A stretch of 64,000 bases of DNA from Nitzschia sp. pyKryTriq1 (Eukaryota > Bacillariophyta > Bacillariophyceae > Bacillariales > Bacillariaceae). A program made the position numbers and the translations under genes. Of this stretch, positions 40,766-49,967 are shown piece by piece; position 1 is the stretch's first letter, and every line of letters starts with the position of its first letter. Under the pieces are notes generated by a model. It saw only the letters and a program-made list of their open reading frames with translations, searched no databases and was not told where the DNA came from. The DNA lies in assembly GCA_956465555.1 (NCBI GenBank), contig OY101115.1, positions 558,001 through 622,000 on the forward strand. Direction: 5' to 3'.

Positions 40766-42826
40766 TCAATGGGAAAAATATGTTGTTGGGACTGCTGCGG
40801 CTACGGTAGGGATGACTTGGACTGGTGGAAAGATGGCATTGCAATCGTTACCAGCGATCCCGAAAGGACAATCGCAATAAAATCGAGTCCAAGATCCGAC
40901 AAACGTTTGGTGGCCTTTGTGACACTTGGAAACACAACAAGCGCAAATACCACGGTCCACACTTGGCAGCAGGTGACATTCCACACAGTGGTACATGAGT
41001 GCCAGGGGGATCGGCGCATCCAGTCGTTGAGCTTTCGTACGAACCGAACAGCATTCCATCGGCGAGGACGATGGTGTGATATCAGGATACTGCTGCAAGT
41101 CATGAACTTTATCGCCCCAGGAAAACGATCTTTTGTTTACCATTTTCAAGCCCAGTGGTATGGTGTGCTGCTGCATGATGGATGAATTCTGGATAACCGT
41201 TTCCCGCAGCAACGAAGGAAGGGAGCTAATGCTCGGACCAGAGATGCTCGTACCTTTAAAGTTGACATCGATAAGGTGTGGTAGTCGTAAGATTGTCGCC
41301 ACCAAGTCAGCGGCTCGCACTTCAATACAATCCCCCACATCCAACACGTGCAACGAGTCAATATTGCCAATGGACCGAACGCCTTCACTGGTCAAACCTG
41401 GCAAACTCGCCACCCGAAGGACTCGCAATCGAAAGCGACCTCTTCCACGCTTGTGGTTGTCAGCGACCATAGTAAAGCTGGGTGGATGGCAGAGCGTCAT
41501 GATCCCCTCGTCACTCACTCGAAAACAAGCCGATACATCCACCTCTGCCAAGACTTGACAATGCGTCGCCAAAGCTTGGATCGCGCGATTCCCTATCCGA
41601 CAGCCTCTCATTTGAAAACATGTCAACGTTGCAGCGCATGTGACTGCGAGGGCTTCCACCTCCCAATCTTGAATGTGTTCACCCCCCGTCAGATAAACCT
41701 CCCGTAACTGTCGTCCCATGGCAAAATAGGCAAGTATCCCACGGCACAATCCTACCCGTGGGGATCCCACCGCATCCAACCCTAGATGCATCACATTCCG
41801 GTGCCGACTTTGCGGAGCATTGGCCCAATGACCATAGTTATTTTGTTCTCGTTGTTGAACCAGAATTTGATTCAATTGAAATTGTATACCTTCCAAGGCC
41901 TCCAACCCTGCCAGTAGTAATTGCTTACAGGAGCTCACATTCAAGGATTCGATGGATTCTGGTAAATTTGCCATGAACTGACCGGACAGATCCGAAACAT
42001 TATTGAGTGATTGTAGATCCAAATGCTTCAACTTGGTCAGTCTTTGTAAGAGAGGATGTACGCTTTGATTGTCGATGGTTTGCGAACAAAGTCCCAGCGA
42101 CAAGGATTCGAGTTGAGTATGTAGGTCTGCAATTAGAGTCACAGTGGGATTCCCCACGCGGACACAGCTACGCAAATTTAAATGCTTTAGATTCTTGGAA
42201 GACTCCTTCTCTAGTAGAAAGGACGCCAAAACATCTGGATCCAACCAGACACACCCACTCAAATCGAGTGTCTGTAATGAGGACGGCAACTGTGGCAACC
42301 AATGCTTCCCCGAAAGATTTCGGAGATTACAACATTCCAAATACTGGAGATTGCTCAACAGCGATGATGATGATGATGATGAAGAAGAAGAATATTCTTC
42401 TTTTGCGTCATCGTCGTCGTCGTCCTTGGGTGATGATGATGACGATGATGATTTATCGTACAGCAATCCCAAGAGTTTTGCCACGGCAATCTGCTGATCG
42501 CTGTTGTCGACATCACCATGAATCACCGAATTGGGAAAAAGTTGCAGCAAGAAACTGAAATGAATTGCAGTCTTGGTCGCCAGAGTATTGGTGACGGATT
42601 CTTGGAATCGGAATCGAGACGAATTGGAATCATCATCACCACCAATACCCTTTTGACTGCAGGTCATCAACCAAAGCTCCGACTCGGTCGCAAACGACAA
42701 TACATGCGATTGCAAGTCACAATCTAAATTCTCGAAATTCTGGAACAGCGTGCGAGTAGTACTCATCGTACTATTGGTTTCTTCCACATGATGATCATTT
42801 TTCGTCTCGTAATTCCCCTCGCTCAT
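40766..42826 (-). CDS. F-box-like / leucine-rich-repeat / UBR-box protein
   Basis: A 686-aa single-exon protein. Residues 28-60 (FENLDCDLQSHVLSFATESE) look like an F-box. Residues 140-555 hold FBXL/AMN1-type LRRs, for example LQTLDLSGCVWLD, LKHLNLRSCVRVG, LAEVDVSACFRVSDEGIM and LHVLDVGDCIEVR. Asp- and Ser-rich runs interrupt the region at 125-155. The C-terminal part (about 610-665) has a UBR-box-like Cys/His cluster: YHCVECHLLP, GICACCVSKCHKGH, TRFYCDCPFG. The order suggests an SCF substrate receptor carrying an additional degron-binding finger; this is inferred, and the F-box call is weaker than LRR and UBR calls. Another UBR-box gene lies 6 kb upstream. Confidence 0.78.
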   Translation of the reverse strand: MSEGNYETKNDHHVEETNSTMSTTRTLFQNFENLDCDLQSHVLSFATESELWLMTCSQKGIGGDDDSNSSRFRFQESVTNTLATKTAIHFSFLLQLFPNSVIHGDVDNSDQQIAVAKLLGLLYDKSSSSSSSPKDDDDDDAKEEYSSSSSSSSSSLLSNLQYLECCNLRNLSGKHWLPQLPSSLQTLDLSGCVWLDPDVLASFLLEKESSKNLKHLNLRSCVRVGNPTVTLIADLHTQLESLSLGLCSQTIDNQSVHPLLQRLTKLKHLDLQSLNNVSDLSGQFMANLPESIESLNVSSCKQLLLAGLEALEGIQFQLNQILVQQREQNNYGHWANAPQSRHRNVMHLGLDAVGSPRVGLCRGILAYFAMGRQLREVYLTGGEHIQDWEVEALAVTCAATLTCFQMRGCRIGNRAIQALATHCQVLAEVDVSACFRVSDEGIMTLCHPPSFTMVADNHKRGRGRFRLRVLRVASLPGLTSEGVRSIGNIDSLHVLDVGDCIEVRAADLVATILRLPHLIDVNFKGTSISGPSISSLPSLLRETVIQNSSIMQQHTIPLGLKMVNKRSFSWGDKVHDLQQYPDITPSSSPMECCSVRTKAQRLDAPIPLALMYHCVECHLLPSVDRGICACCVSKCHKGHQTFVGSWTRFYCDCPFGIAGNDCNAIFPPVQVIPTVAAAVPTTYFSH

Positions 42827-43576
42827 ACTAACAATGGCAGCCGAGCATTAAGGGAGATGATGTTTCCAAGTCATAGATGTATTTGGCCCTCCTCTGATTC
42901 GATCGATATTATAGTTGCAGAATCGATCCTTGTGGTGCTTGTTCAAAACTTCAAAGAAGGACTTCAAAGTTGAGAGATGATAGCAGGACATCAATGAAGA
43001 CGACCAGAAGATTTTTAGAAGAAGAAAAAGCAGAAAATAATAATAAAAATAAGCAGCCATCCAAAGTCATGATTCGAGTGGATCGAAGATTCCAAGCTAC
43101 ACGTGTAGGTTGCTGATGGCTTGCCTTTTTTGCGCGAACCGATGCATGACGATGAGCGACTGCTGCCGGCCGGCGCGAAACACGATGACGTGTGACCGAA
43201 GGGGATGATAGAGTGTCCACGTATTCATACCCGGTACCTGGTACAGCGTACCAGTACACGAGTACGGTACCGGTACACACGGTACAGTCAGTGGAGGGAA
43301 ACGGATGGCGGCCAGAAAAAGGCGAAAACATGACCCTTTTGCGCGACGACGACGACGATCGATACTAGTAGTAGAAATCATGATCAATCATCATCATCTC
43401 TCGTCTCTCGTCGTCTCGCGCGTCATTCTTCTTCTTCTATCCATTTTTTTCATTTTCAAACCATCAAACCCTGCGACTAATATAACCTAACTGTCTCTCA
43501 CCTCTACCGAGAGTCTATCACACATTGTGTTTGTTTCTTTCTTTGTTGGTTGGATCGATTGACCCGAAAAGCAAAC
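42827..43576. promoter_or_regulatory. Divergent intergenic region before the MATE gene
   Basis: 750 bp between two divergent genes. A GTAC cluster at about 43232-43285 includes two overlapping palindromes (ACGGTACCGGTACACACGGT). Nothing coding recognised. Confidence 0.42.
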
Positions 43577-45422
43577 ATGTCTCCTAGAGAACAATTGACG
43601 GAACCCTTGTTGGCTGCAGAGGAACGGACCGGCAACAATAATGACGAAGGAGGACACATGGTCCCGGCGGCGGCTGCCGACCTGGAAGCATGTCCAGATA
43701 ATGATCATGATCATTATGTTGGGGGCGAAGGGGGTGGTTCATCGCCGTCATCCACAGATGGCGATGACACGGGCTTCTCGGTAAAGGCCGAAATATTGGA
43801 AATGTTCAATCTTGGATTTCCCTTGGCTATTTCGTTTTGTAAGTTCTTGTCTTTCTACTTCTTTTGTACCGTGTGCAAAAGGGCGACTAGTCTAGATTTT
43901 CAATATGATGAATATCTGATGAGTATTTTTTGTCTCTAATTGTGCAGTTTGCCGAATGGGCATGGCGAGCACGGATAGTGCCTTTGTAGGTCATATCAAC
44001 GATGGAACCTACACACCCGAGACATATCTCGCCGCAGCAGTTCTCTCAGATATGTGCATCAGTATTTTTACCACTCCTCCTCTAGCGTTCAATCAAGTCT
44101 TGAACGCTTTGGTAGGACAGGCGATGGGCAGTGGAAATCCCAAAATGGCGGGTGTCTGGCTCCAGCAGAGTATGTTTTGGCTTTCCACAAGCATGCTTCC
44201 CTGCTTCGTTGGATTCTTTTACGTGGAGCCGTTGCTCAAGTTTCTAGGATTCCCGGAAAATGTTGCGGAAGTGGCAGGCACATATGCCATGTACAATATT
44301 GTCTGGCCGATTCCCAACGGACTTTATCAGTGCATGCGCTTTTACTTTCAAGCCCAGGGAATCCCACGGCCGGCCATGTACAATAATATCATATTTTTGT
44401 TCGTCAACGCCATTTTGAATTGGATCTTTGTCTTTGGTGGGCCATTCCGATACATCTTTGGGTGGAAGGGCCTTGGTTTCATTGGAGCCGCCATTTCCTT
44501 GTCGATTTCTCGAACCACGCAGAGTGTGACGTATTTCTTGTACATGTTTGTATACAAGAAACATCATATCAACACGTGGCCGGATGCGGGACTTTCCTTT
44601 CAACATCACACCCTTGCGCGCACTACCGAATTCATGAAACAATCTCTTCCGAATCTGGGAACCTTGTTGTTTTCCGTCATTTCCAGTCAAACCACCACGG
44701 TGCTAGTGGGGAGACTCGGAGAGCGAGCCATCGCAGCTTCCTCGGCACTATCTACAGTAACCATTCCTTGGAGTGGAACTCTGTCGGCCACGACATGTAC
44801 CATTAGTGGAGTTCGCGTTGGGTATCATATGGGACGAGGGGATGGAAATGCTGCCAAGCGTACGTCGTGGATGGTCATGCACTTCATTACGATTGTCATG
44901 GTGGTAGTCACGCTTCTCTTTTTGCCGTTGCGGCATTGGATTTTGAAAGTTGCGACCGACGACTATGATGTTTTGTCATTAAGCATCAAGTTGATTCCTG
45001 CCATGCTGGTGGGAACCTACTTGAACTTGTTGGTAGGCAATATCACGTCGGGTGTCTTTTCGGGAATGGGACGGCCGATCATTGCGACCATTTTGAGTTT
45101 TGGATTTGAGCTACCCATGTCGATAGGAGGTGTCGCCATTTACATTCTATACTTCCATGGAAATCTGCTGGGTGTGTATTGGTGGAGTGCTTTCAGTGGG
45201 GCTATCGAAGTCATTGTGGTCTTGGGTCTTCTCTTTGCATCCAACTGGGATCATTGGGCCCTGGAGGCACAAGGGCGACAAGAAGCACGACCCATCGAGG
45301 AAAATGACGATGGGCAGGAAAATACAAATGATACTGCCACTTCGCCGGAGGAGACTGTGCCACTGGTATCCGACGACGCTGAAGCTGGTGAGACGACAGA
45401 AGCGGAAGGAGCTGGGGAATAG
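43577..45422 (+). CDS. MATE-family multidrug/organic-compound exporter, two exons
   Basis: Exons 43577..43838 and 43948..45422 join in phase (T|TT; donor GTAAGTTC, acceptor TTGTGCAG), 578 aa. The N-terminal 75 residues are acidic and cytosolic. About twelve membrane helices follow, with features of the eukaryotic MATE family: MASTDSAFVGHI early, ALVGQAMGSGN in the first half, and a second-half repeat with SAFSGAIEVIVVLG near the end. MATE proteins expel organic cations or metabolites in exchange for H+ or Na+. The C-terminal ~60 residues are acidic Thr/Glu-rich. Membrane location (plasma membrane, vacuole) cannot be told. Confidence 0.87.
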
Positions 45423-45532
45423 GACGTGCTATCGACAGCCGATAGCGGGGTGCTGTCCCTACAGTAGTTTTCTTTGTACGTGTCGTGACAGTAAGAAGCT
45501 CAATTCATTTTTGGAGAAATATCAACACTTAT

Positions 45533-47950
45533 TTATATCAATACAGTCGTAGCAGTAGTAGCAGCAGCAGCAGCAGAAGTATCATCGCTGGACGACGTTT
45601 CCCTCTTGGCAGGCCGCAACAACAAGACTTCTGCTTGGTCAGTGGTGACAGCCACTTGACTCCCATTGACTGCAATACATACAGCGTCTCCGCAATCTTG
45701 GGGCAATTTACCTCGACTAGTCAAAGAAATATCCAGTGGAGGTGACTGGAGGTCCCCCAAAATCGGATCGTGAGAGAGTCCGCTGACGAATCCTCGGCTG
45801 TGAAACATGGAGAGGGAATGACTGTTTTGCCCACCCGTCAAAACAAACGTGGAATCGCTCCCGTTACCGCAAGTCTTGCCAGCAAATGAGGGCTGGTAGA
45901 AGATGGGTCGATGAATTTTCTTGCACCGAGTCTCTTGCAATGGAACATGCCCCTCTAGGACCCCGACAGGAGAACTACGATCCCCAAACCGCCGCAAGTC
46001 CCATAATTTGATTGTCTTGTCATGACCAGCTGTCATGAAGACGTGTTCGTGCGTGGGATTCCAAACGATCGAATGGGGCCGATTGTGCGCCTGAGATGAT
46101 TCTGCCACAATGCGACTGGAGCGATAATCGTGAATGGCCACAATGCCATCATCTCCGACCGATGCCAAGAGAGAGGTTCCTTTTCCACGAAATCGGACAT
46201 CTCCCACCTTAGCCGAATGGTGATTCGAGGACCACCACCCCAAGTCGGCCCCCAAAGTTGAAATCGCTATCGTCTTGTCTTTGGATGCTGTTGCAAAATT
46301 ACACGTAGTACCCACTTGTTCTTGGACGTCCAGCGAAAAGATACCACTGGCATGCAATTCTTTTCCCGTTCTCATCAATAGTTTCGGGACCGCATCTTGT
46401 CCCGAGACAGTCGTCAAATCCCACAGACAAACGGCACCATCGTTGGCGGCTGTCAGCAGTCGAGAGGGTGGCAAATTTTCGTTGTTGCTGTTATTATTAT
46501 TGTATTGGGAACAACCAATCGGTGACGATTGCAAAAATCGAGCCTCTGCAATCCAGCGCCCTCCGTGAGCCTTCCACGAAAGAATGGAATCAATAGTAGA
46601 ATACGACTCGCAGTCGCCCGCCTCATAATCGTCTGGGTTGCGGTTGTTGTTGTTGGTGGTAGAAGTCGTCGCCATCGTAGCCGAAGCATCCCATACTGCC
46701 ACAACACCTGCCTTGCCTGCACCCACAACCCATTGATTATTGCCACCACCACCACCACCACCACCACTAATGCCACCATAAAAATGGAGAGAGTAAATCG
46801 CCCCCAATCGACTGGGTGGAACCAAACGTGTGTTTTGAAGAGCTAGAGAAGTAGGCACCATTATCCTCTCATCGCTCACTATTTCGTCGTCCACAGGAGT
46901 AGGAGGTGTGACAAGAAAAGGAACACAAGAACCAGCAGCAGACATGGCGTATTGGACCAAGGGAGATACTCGGTACGACTCCTCCTGATCCTGTTCGGAC
47001 ACGACTGTGGTAGCGGCATTATTTGTGGACGATGTGCACGATAATTCATTGAGTTCCGCTGATGGAGGAAAAAATAATGATGAGTCTTCTGCTAGCGCGC
47101 CACTTCCATCCGGAGTAGGTCCTTTGCGTTGCCTTGTCGATCTTCGCACGGGGAGCTGGCGACAGGAGACAGCCGAAGAAGATGACGGGGAAGGTCGTTT
47201 CCGTCGATTTAGGGCTGTTTTTTTCTTCTTCTTGGGTCCGTTCATTGATAATTCATCACCTCCCGCCGCCAACAATCCCAAGGCTGCCAATCGAGCATTG
47301 TTTCGTTCAATGTTTCGTAGCCGTAAGAGTTCGTAATCCGACAGTCCTTCCGGGTTGTTGTGATCCCGGTTGTCGCTGCTGCTTGGCGGGCTTGTTTCAA
47401 CATCATCGTCGTCATGGTCTTGCTCCTCCTCGTCGTCGTCGTCGTCATCGTTTTCGTCGTCGTCGTCTGCTGACCACGACTCCTCAGTACGGGTAATTTG
47501 AGTTCCATGGTTCTTTCGAAGAGGGCTTGAAATTACGTCGCCTTGGGTGGTGGTGGGGACGACTACAGACTGTTCCAGCCTTTTCTGGGGATCTTCTTTG
47601 ATCTTGGAGTTGCTCCCACTTGAATCATTATTGTCGGGGGTTACTCTTCTGTTTTTCCCCGCAGGATACAACGTTGTTTGTTTGGGAGTCGTCGTCGTCG
47701 TCTGGCGGTACGTGCTGCTGGTATTGCGGGCACTCGAAGGCTCGACATTCTTCTTATTGGTGTCACAATCATTAATTATTTTGTCATTGCGACGAGCGTA
47801 CTTGTTTGCTTCGGCTTGGGCACTGGTGGGACGAGGAGCGGCTGGCTTGAGAAAGGACAGCAGAGAGGTCTGCCTTCCGGTACGAATACTTGTACAAGTA
47901 CTGGTAGTTTTCGAACCTGCTACTAGTGGTTGTTTCCTGTCGCCTTTCAT
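45533..47950 (-). CDS. WDR76/CMR1-like WD40 protein with PCNA-binding (PIP) box
   Basis: I start at the ATG at 47950 (the frame extends upstream only by non-ATG codons), 805 aa. Near the N-terminus, QTSLLSFLKP (residues 27-36) fits a PIP-box-like PCNA-interaction peptide. The next ~270 residues are low complexity with Asp-rich runs. SDYELLRLRNIERNNARLAAL (residues near 215-235) matches the characteristic motif preceding the propeller in WDR76/CMR1 proteins. WD40 repeats follow, including AANDGAVCLWDL, SVGDDGIVAIHDY and TAGHDKTIKLWDL. WDR76 homologues act in DNA-damage responses and chromatin/proteasome links. Orthology is probable, not proven. Convergent with the MATE gene. Confidence 0.72.
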   Translation of the reverse strand: MKGDRKQPLVAGSKTTSTCTSIRTGRQTSLLSFLKPAAPRPTSAQAEANKYARRNDKIINDCDTNKKNVEPSSARNTSSTYRQTTTTTPKQTTLYPAGKNRRVTPDNNDSSGSNSKIKEDPQKRLEQSVVVPTTTQGDVISSPLRKNHGTQITRTEESWSADDDDENDDDDDDEEEQDHDDDDVETSPPSSSDNRDHNNPEGLSDYELLRLRNIERNNARLAALGLLAAGGDELSMNGPKKKKKTALNRRKRPSPSSSSAVSCRQLPVRRSTRQRKGPTPDGSGALAEDSSLFFPPSAELNELSCTSSTNNAATTVVSEQDQEESYRVSPLVQYAMSAAGSCVPFLVTPPTPVDDEIVSDERIMVPTSLALQNTRLVPPSRLGAIYSLHFYGGISGGGGGGGGNNQWVVGAGKAGVVAVWDASATMATTSTTNNNNRNPDDYEAGDCESYSTIDSILSWKAHGGRWIAEARFLQSSPIGCSQYNNNNSNNENLPPSRLLTAANDGAVCLWDLTTVSGQDAVPKLLMRTGKELHASGIFSLDVQEQVGTTCNFATASKDKTIAISTLGADLGWWSSNHHSAKVGDVRFRGKGTSLLASVGDDGIVAIHDYRSSRIVAESSQAHNRPHSIVWNPTHEHVFMTAGHDKTIKLWDLRRFGDRSSPVGVLEGHVPLQETRCKKIHRPIFYQPSFAGKTCGNGSDSTFVLTGGQNSHSLSMFHSRGFVSGLSHDPILGDLQSPPLDISLTSRGKLPQDCGDAVCIAVNGSQVAVTTDQAEVLLLRPAKRETSSSDDTSAAAAATTATTVLI

Positions 47951-48811
47951 CGTTGGTTGCACTTTACGTGTATACAATTATGATATTACTCTACTCTAGA
48001 GAGGAGGAATTATTGTTGGTGGTTGATGAAGAATGAACTGTTTGTCTTTGTCTTTGGTTTTGTTTGTTTTGTCGATATGGCCGATGCGGCCGAGGCAGGC
48101 CGGCGGGAGAAACCTCCAACAGAAAATAATTCGCGCCATAAAAACCAATACGGTACGTGTAGCGGAGAAAGAGAGGGAGCGAAGAAAAGGTGGAGGGGGG
48201 GGAGAGTTTTTGATTTCCCGCCAATCTATGACAGATCCCCTTTTTCAGAAGTTCGGTACAGTCTGTGCTGTATGCGTGTACCGGTAAGGGTGTACCGGTC
48301 TACTGTACCAGGTACCAGGTACCGGTAGGGTACTGCGCTGTTCGTACCAGGTCCGTACCCCCGCCCGGTACAGTTATGTACTGTATGATATGTACCGTTA
48401 TGTAGTGTGTTCGTAGTTTTATTGACTCGTTCGAGTCAAAGTAAGCTTGCATGCGGCGACAGTACCACAGAGTCGTCTACACGTACACTGTACCGGTGCC
48501 TGGTATGATACCGCACCCCGGTGGCCGGTACATAGTACGTGTACCGATGTACTCGTAAGCTTGACAAGCTTGAAGGCGAAAGAGCGAGGAACGCAAAAAG
48601 TTTTTTTTGCCATCTGTTGTGCATCCGCGGGCTGATGCGACGACCATGGCGGTTCGTACTTGGAGCCACAAACCGACCTTCGCCATTCTTCCCCGATACC
48701 TTTTTTACTTGAAAGAAAGTAATACAGACAGACAGTCGGTAGACACACTGACACGCCCTATATACCTTCGCACTGGCTGTAGGTACTGTACCGGTACAGT
48801 AGCAGAATAGA
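47951..48811. promoter_or_regulatory. Divergent intergenic region with the densest GTAC palindromes
   Basis: About 860 bp between divergent genes. GTAC-rich blocks occur at about 48252-48400, 48478-48555 and 48781-48803; the last ends only nine bases before the downstream start codon. Several short open frames run through the repeats and share no content with known proteins. Confidence 0.5.
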
Positions 48812-49824
48812 ATGGGCTCCTCCTCCAAGCAACGCAAAAAGACTGCCAAGTCGGCAGCACCTGCCGCTGCTGCTGCTGCTGCTCCCAGTACGAGTAATAA
48901 GCCATCCGGCAGTGATGACGATAAACTTTCGCTCGAGGAGCATTTGATTCGAGCGCAATCGGCAGTGGAACAAAGTCAAGTGTCGACGCTCGTACTTCAT
49001 CAACAATGGCGGACCCAACTCTTGCGAATGAGTTATCTCGTCATGGTGGTGACACTCCATATTGCACAAACTCCCTCGTCGGCATGTATCAAAGATATCA
49101 AGGTACGTCCCTGTACGAGAAAGGGCAGTGCCGTGCCGTGCCGCGCAGTGGCTCGTCTCGTCATGCCATACTATGGTTCTTTTTTTTTGAGTTGTTGTCG
49201 TTTAATTGTTCTAATGATTGATTTGTTCGCACACATCATGTGCCGCTCGTTGTGAATTTATAATAGAAATGGAATCTGATTCATGACGCACCACAGCAGA
49301 GTGGAAATATCATTTCGGGCAAGGAAGCGATTGTCTTGCTACTTCATGATTCCGTGGTCGAGTTGACGAGCATTGTATGTGCCACCTTCTTGGTTTGGTG
49401 TTTGAGCTTACCAATGAAGGGGAACGATTTTTCGACCATTCCCTATCGACTGAGCTGTGCTATGATTCCCGCCATATTGAGTTTACACTTTCAGCGCAAG
49501 TCTTCTCATCATCATGATAGCAGTAGCAATGATATACAGGAAACAAGCGAACTATCGAGTAGTTGTCTTTCCGCCTCCAGTGTCGTCGATGCCACCACTG
49601 CCTTGACGTTGGAGGATCTTCGTGGCGACGATGCTACTGCGGGTCCATTGGTGATCACGCGGCATTTTCCTGTGATTTTGGTATTCCACATGATTGTCAG
49701 TATCAGTTTGTGGTTCATGCAATATCAGAATCAACAGCACCAAAGGAACATTGAAATGGTCGACAAACTAAAGCAAGACTTGTTGGAAGCCAAAAAGGCC
49801 AAACTGGACAAGAAGAAACGATAG
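48812..49824 (+). CDS. Unrecognised multi-helix membrane protein, two exons
   Basis: Exons 48812..49102 and 49297..49824 give 272 aa (donor AAG|GTACGT; acceptor CACCACAG). The acceptor is followed by a second CAG, so splicing could also start at 49300 and drop one Gln. The N-terminal 45 residues are Ala/Ser/Lys-rich. Hydrophobic segments occur near 70-88, 112-135, 140-160 and 220-240, separated by a His/Ser-rich loop. The C-terminus is a charged helix (EMVDKLKQDLLEAKKAKLDKKKR) likely to form a coiled coil. I do not recognise the family. Possibly an ER or organelle membrane protein with a KK-rich cytosolic end. Confidence 0.68.
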
Positions 49825-49967
49825 ATCAATAGTGGATAGTGGATAGATCAAAAGAGCGGTATCTGGTTTACCACGAGAGTAAAGAAACACACAAACGAAA
49901 AGAGTACAATTACGGTAAACATCTTTTCGTGTTCTCTTATTTTAGGGTATGCAGGGTTTCACTTGAT

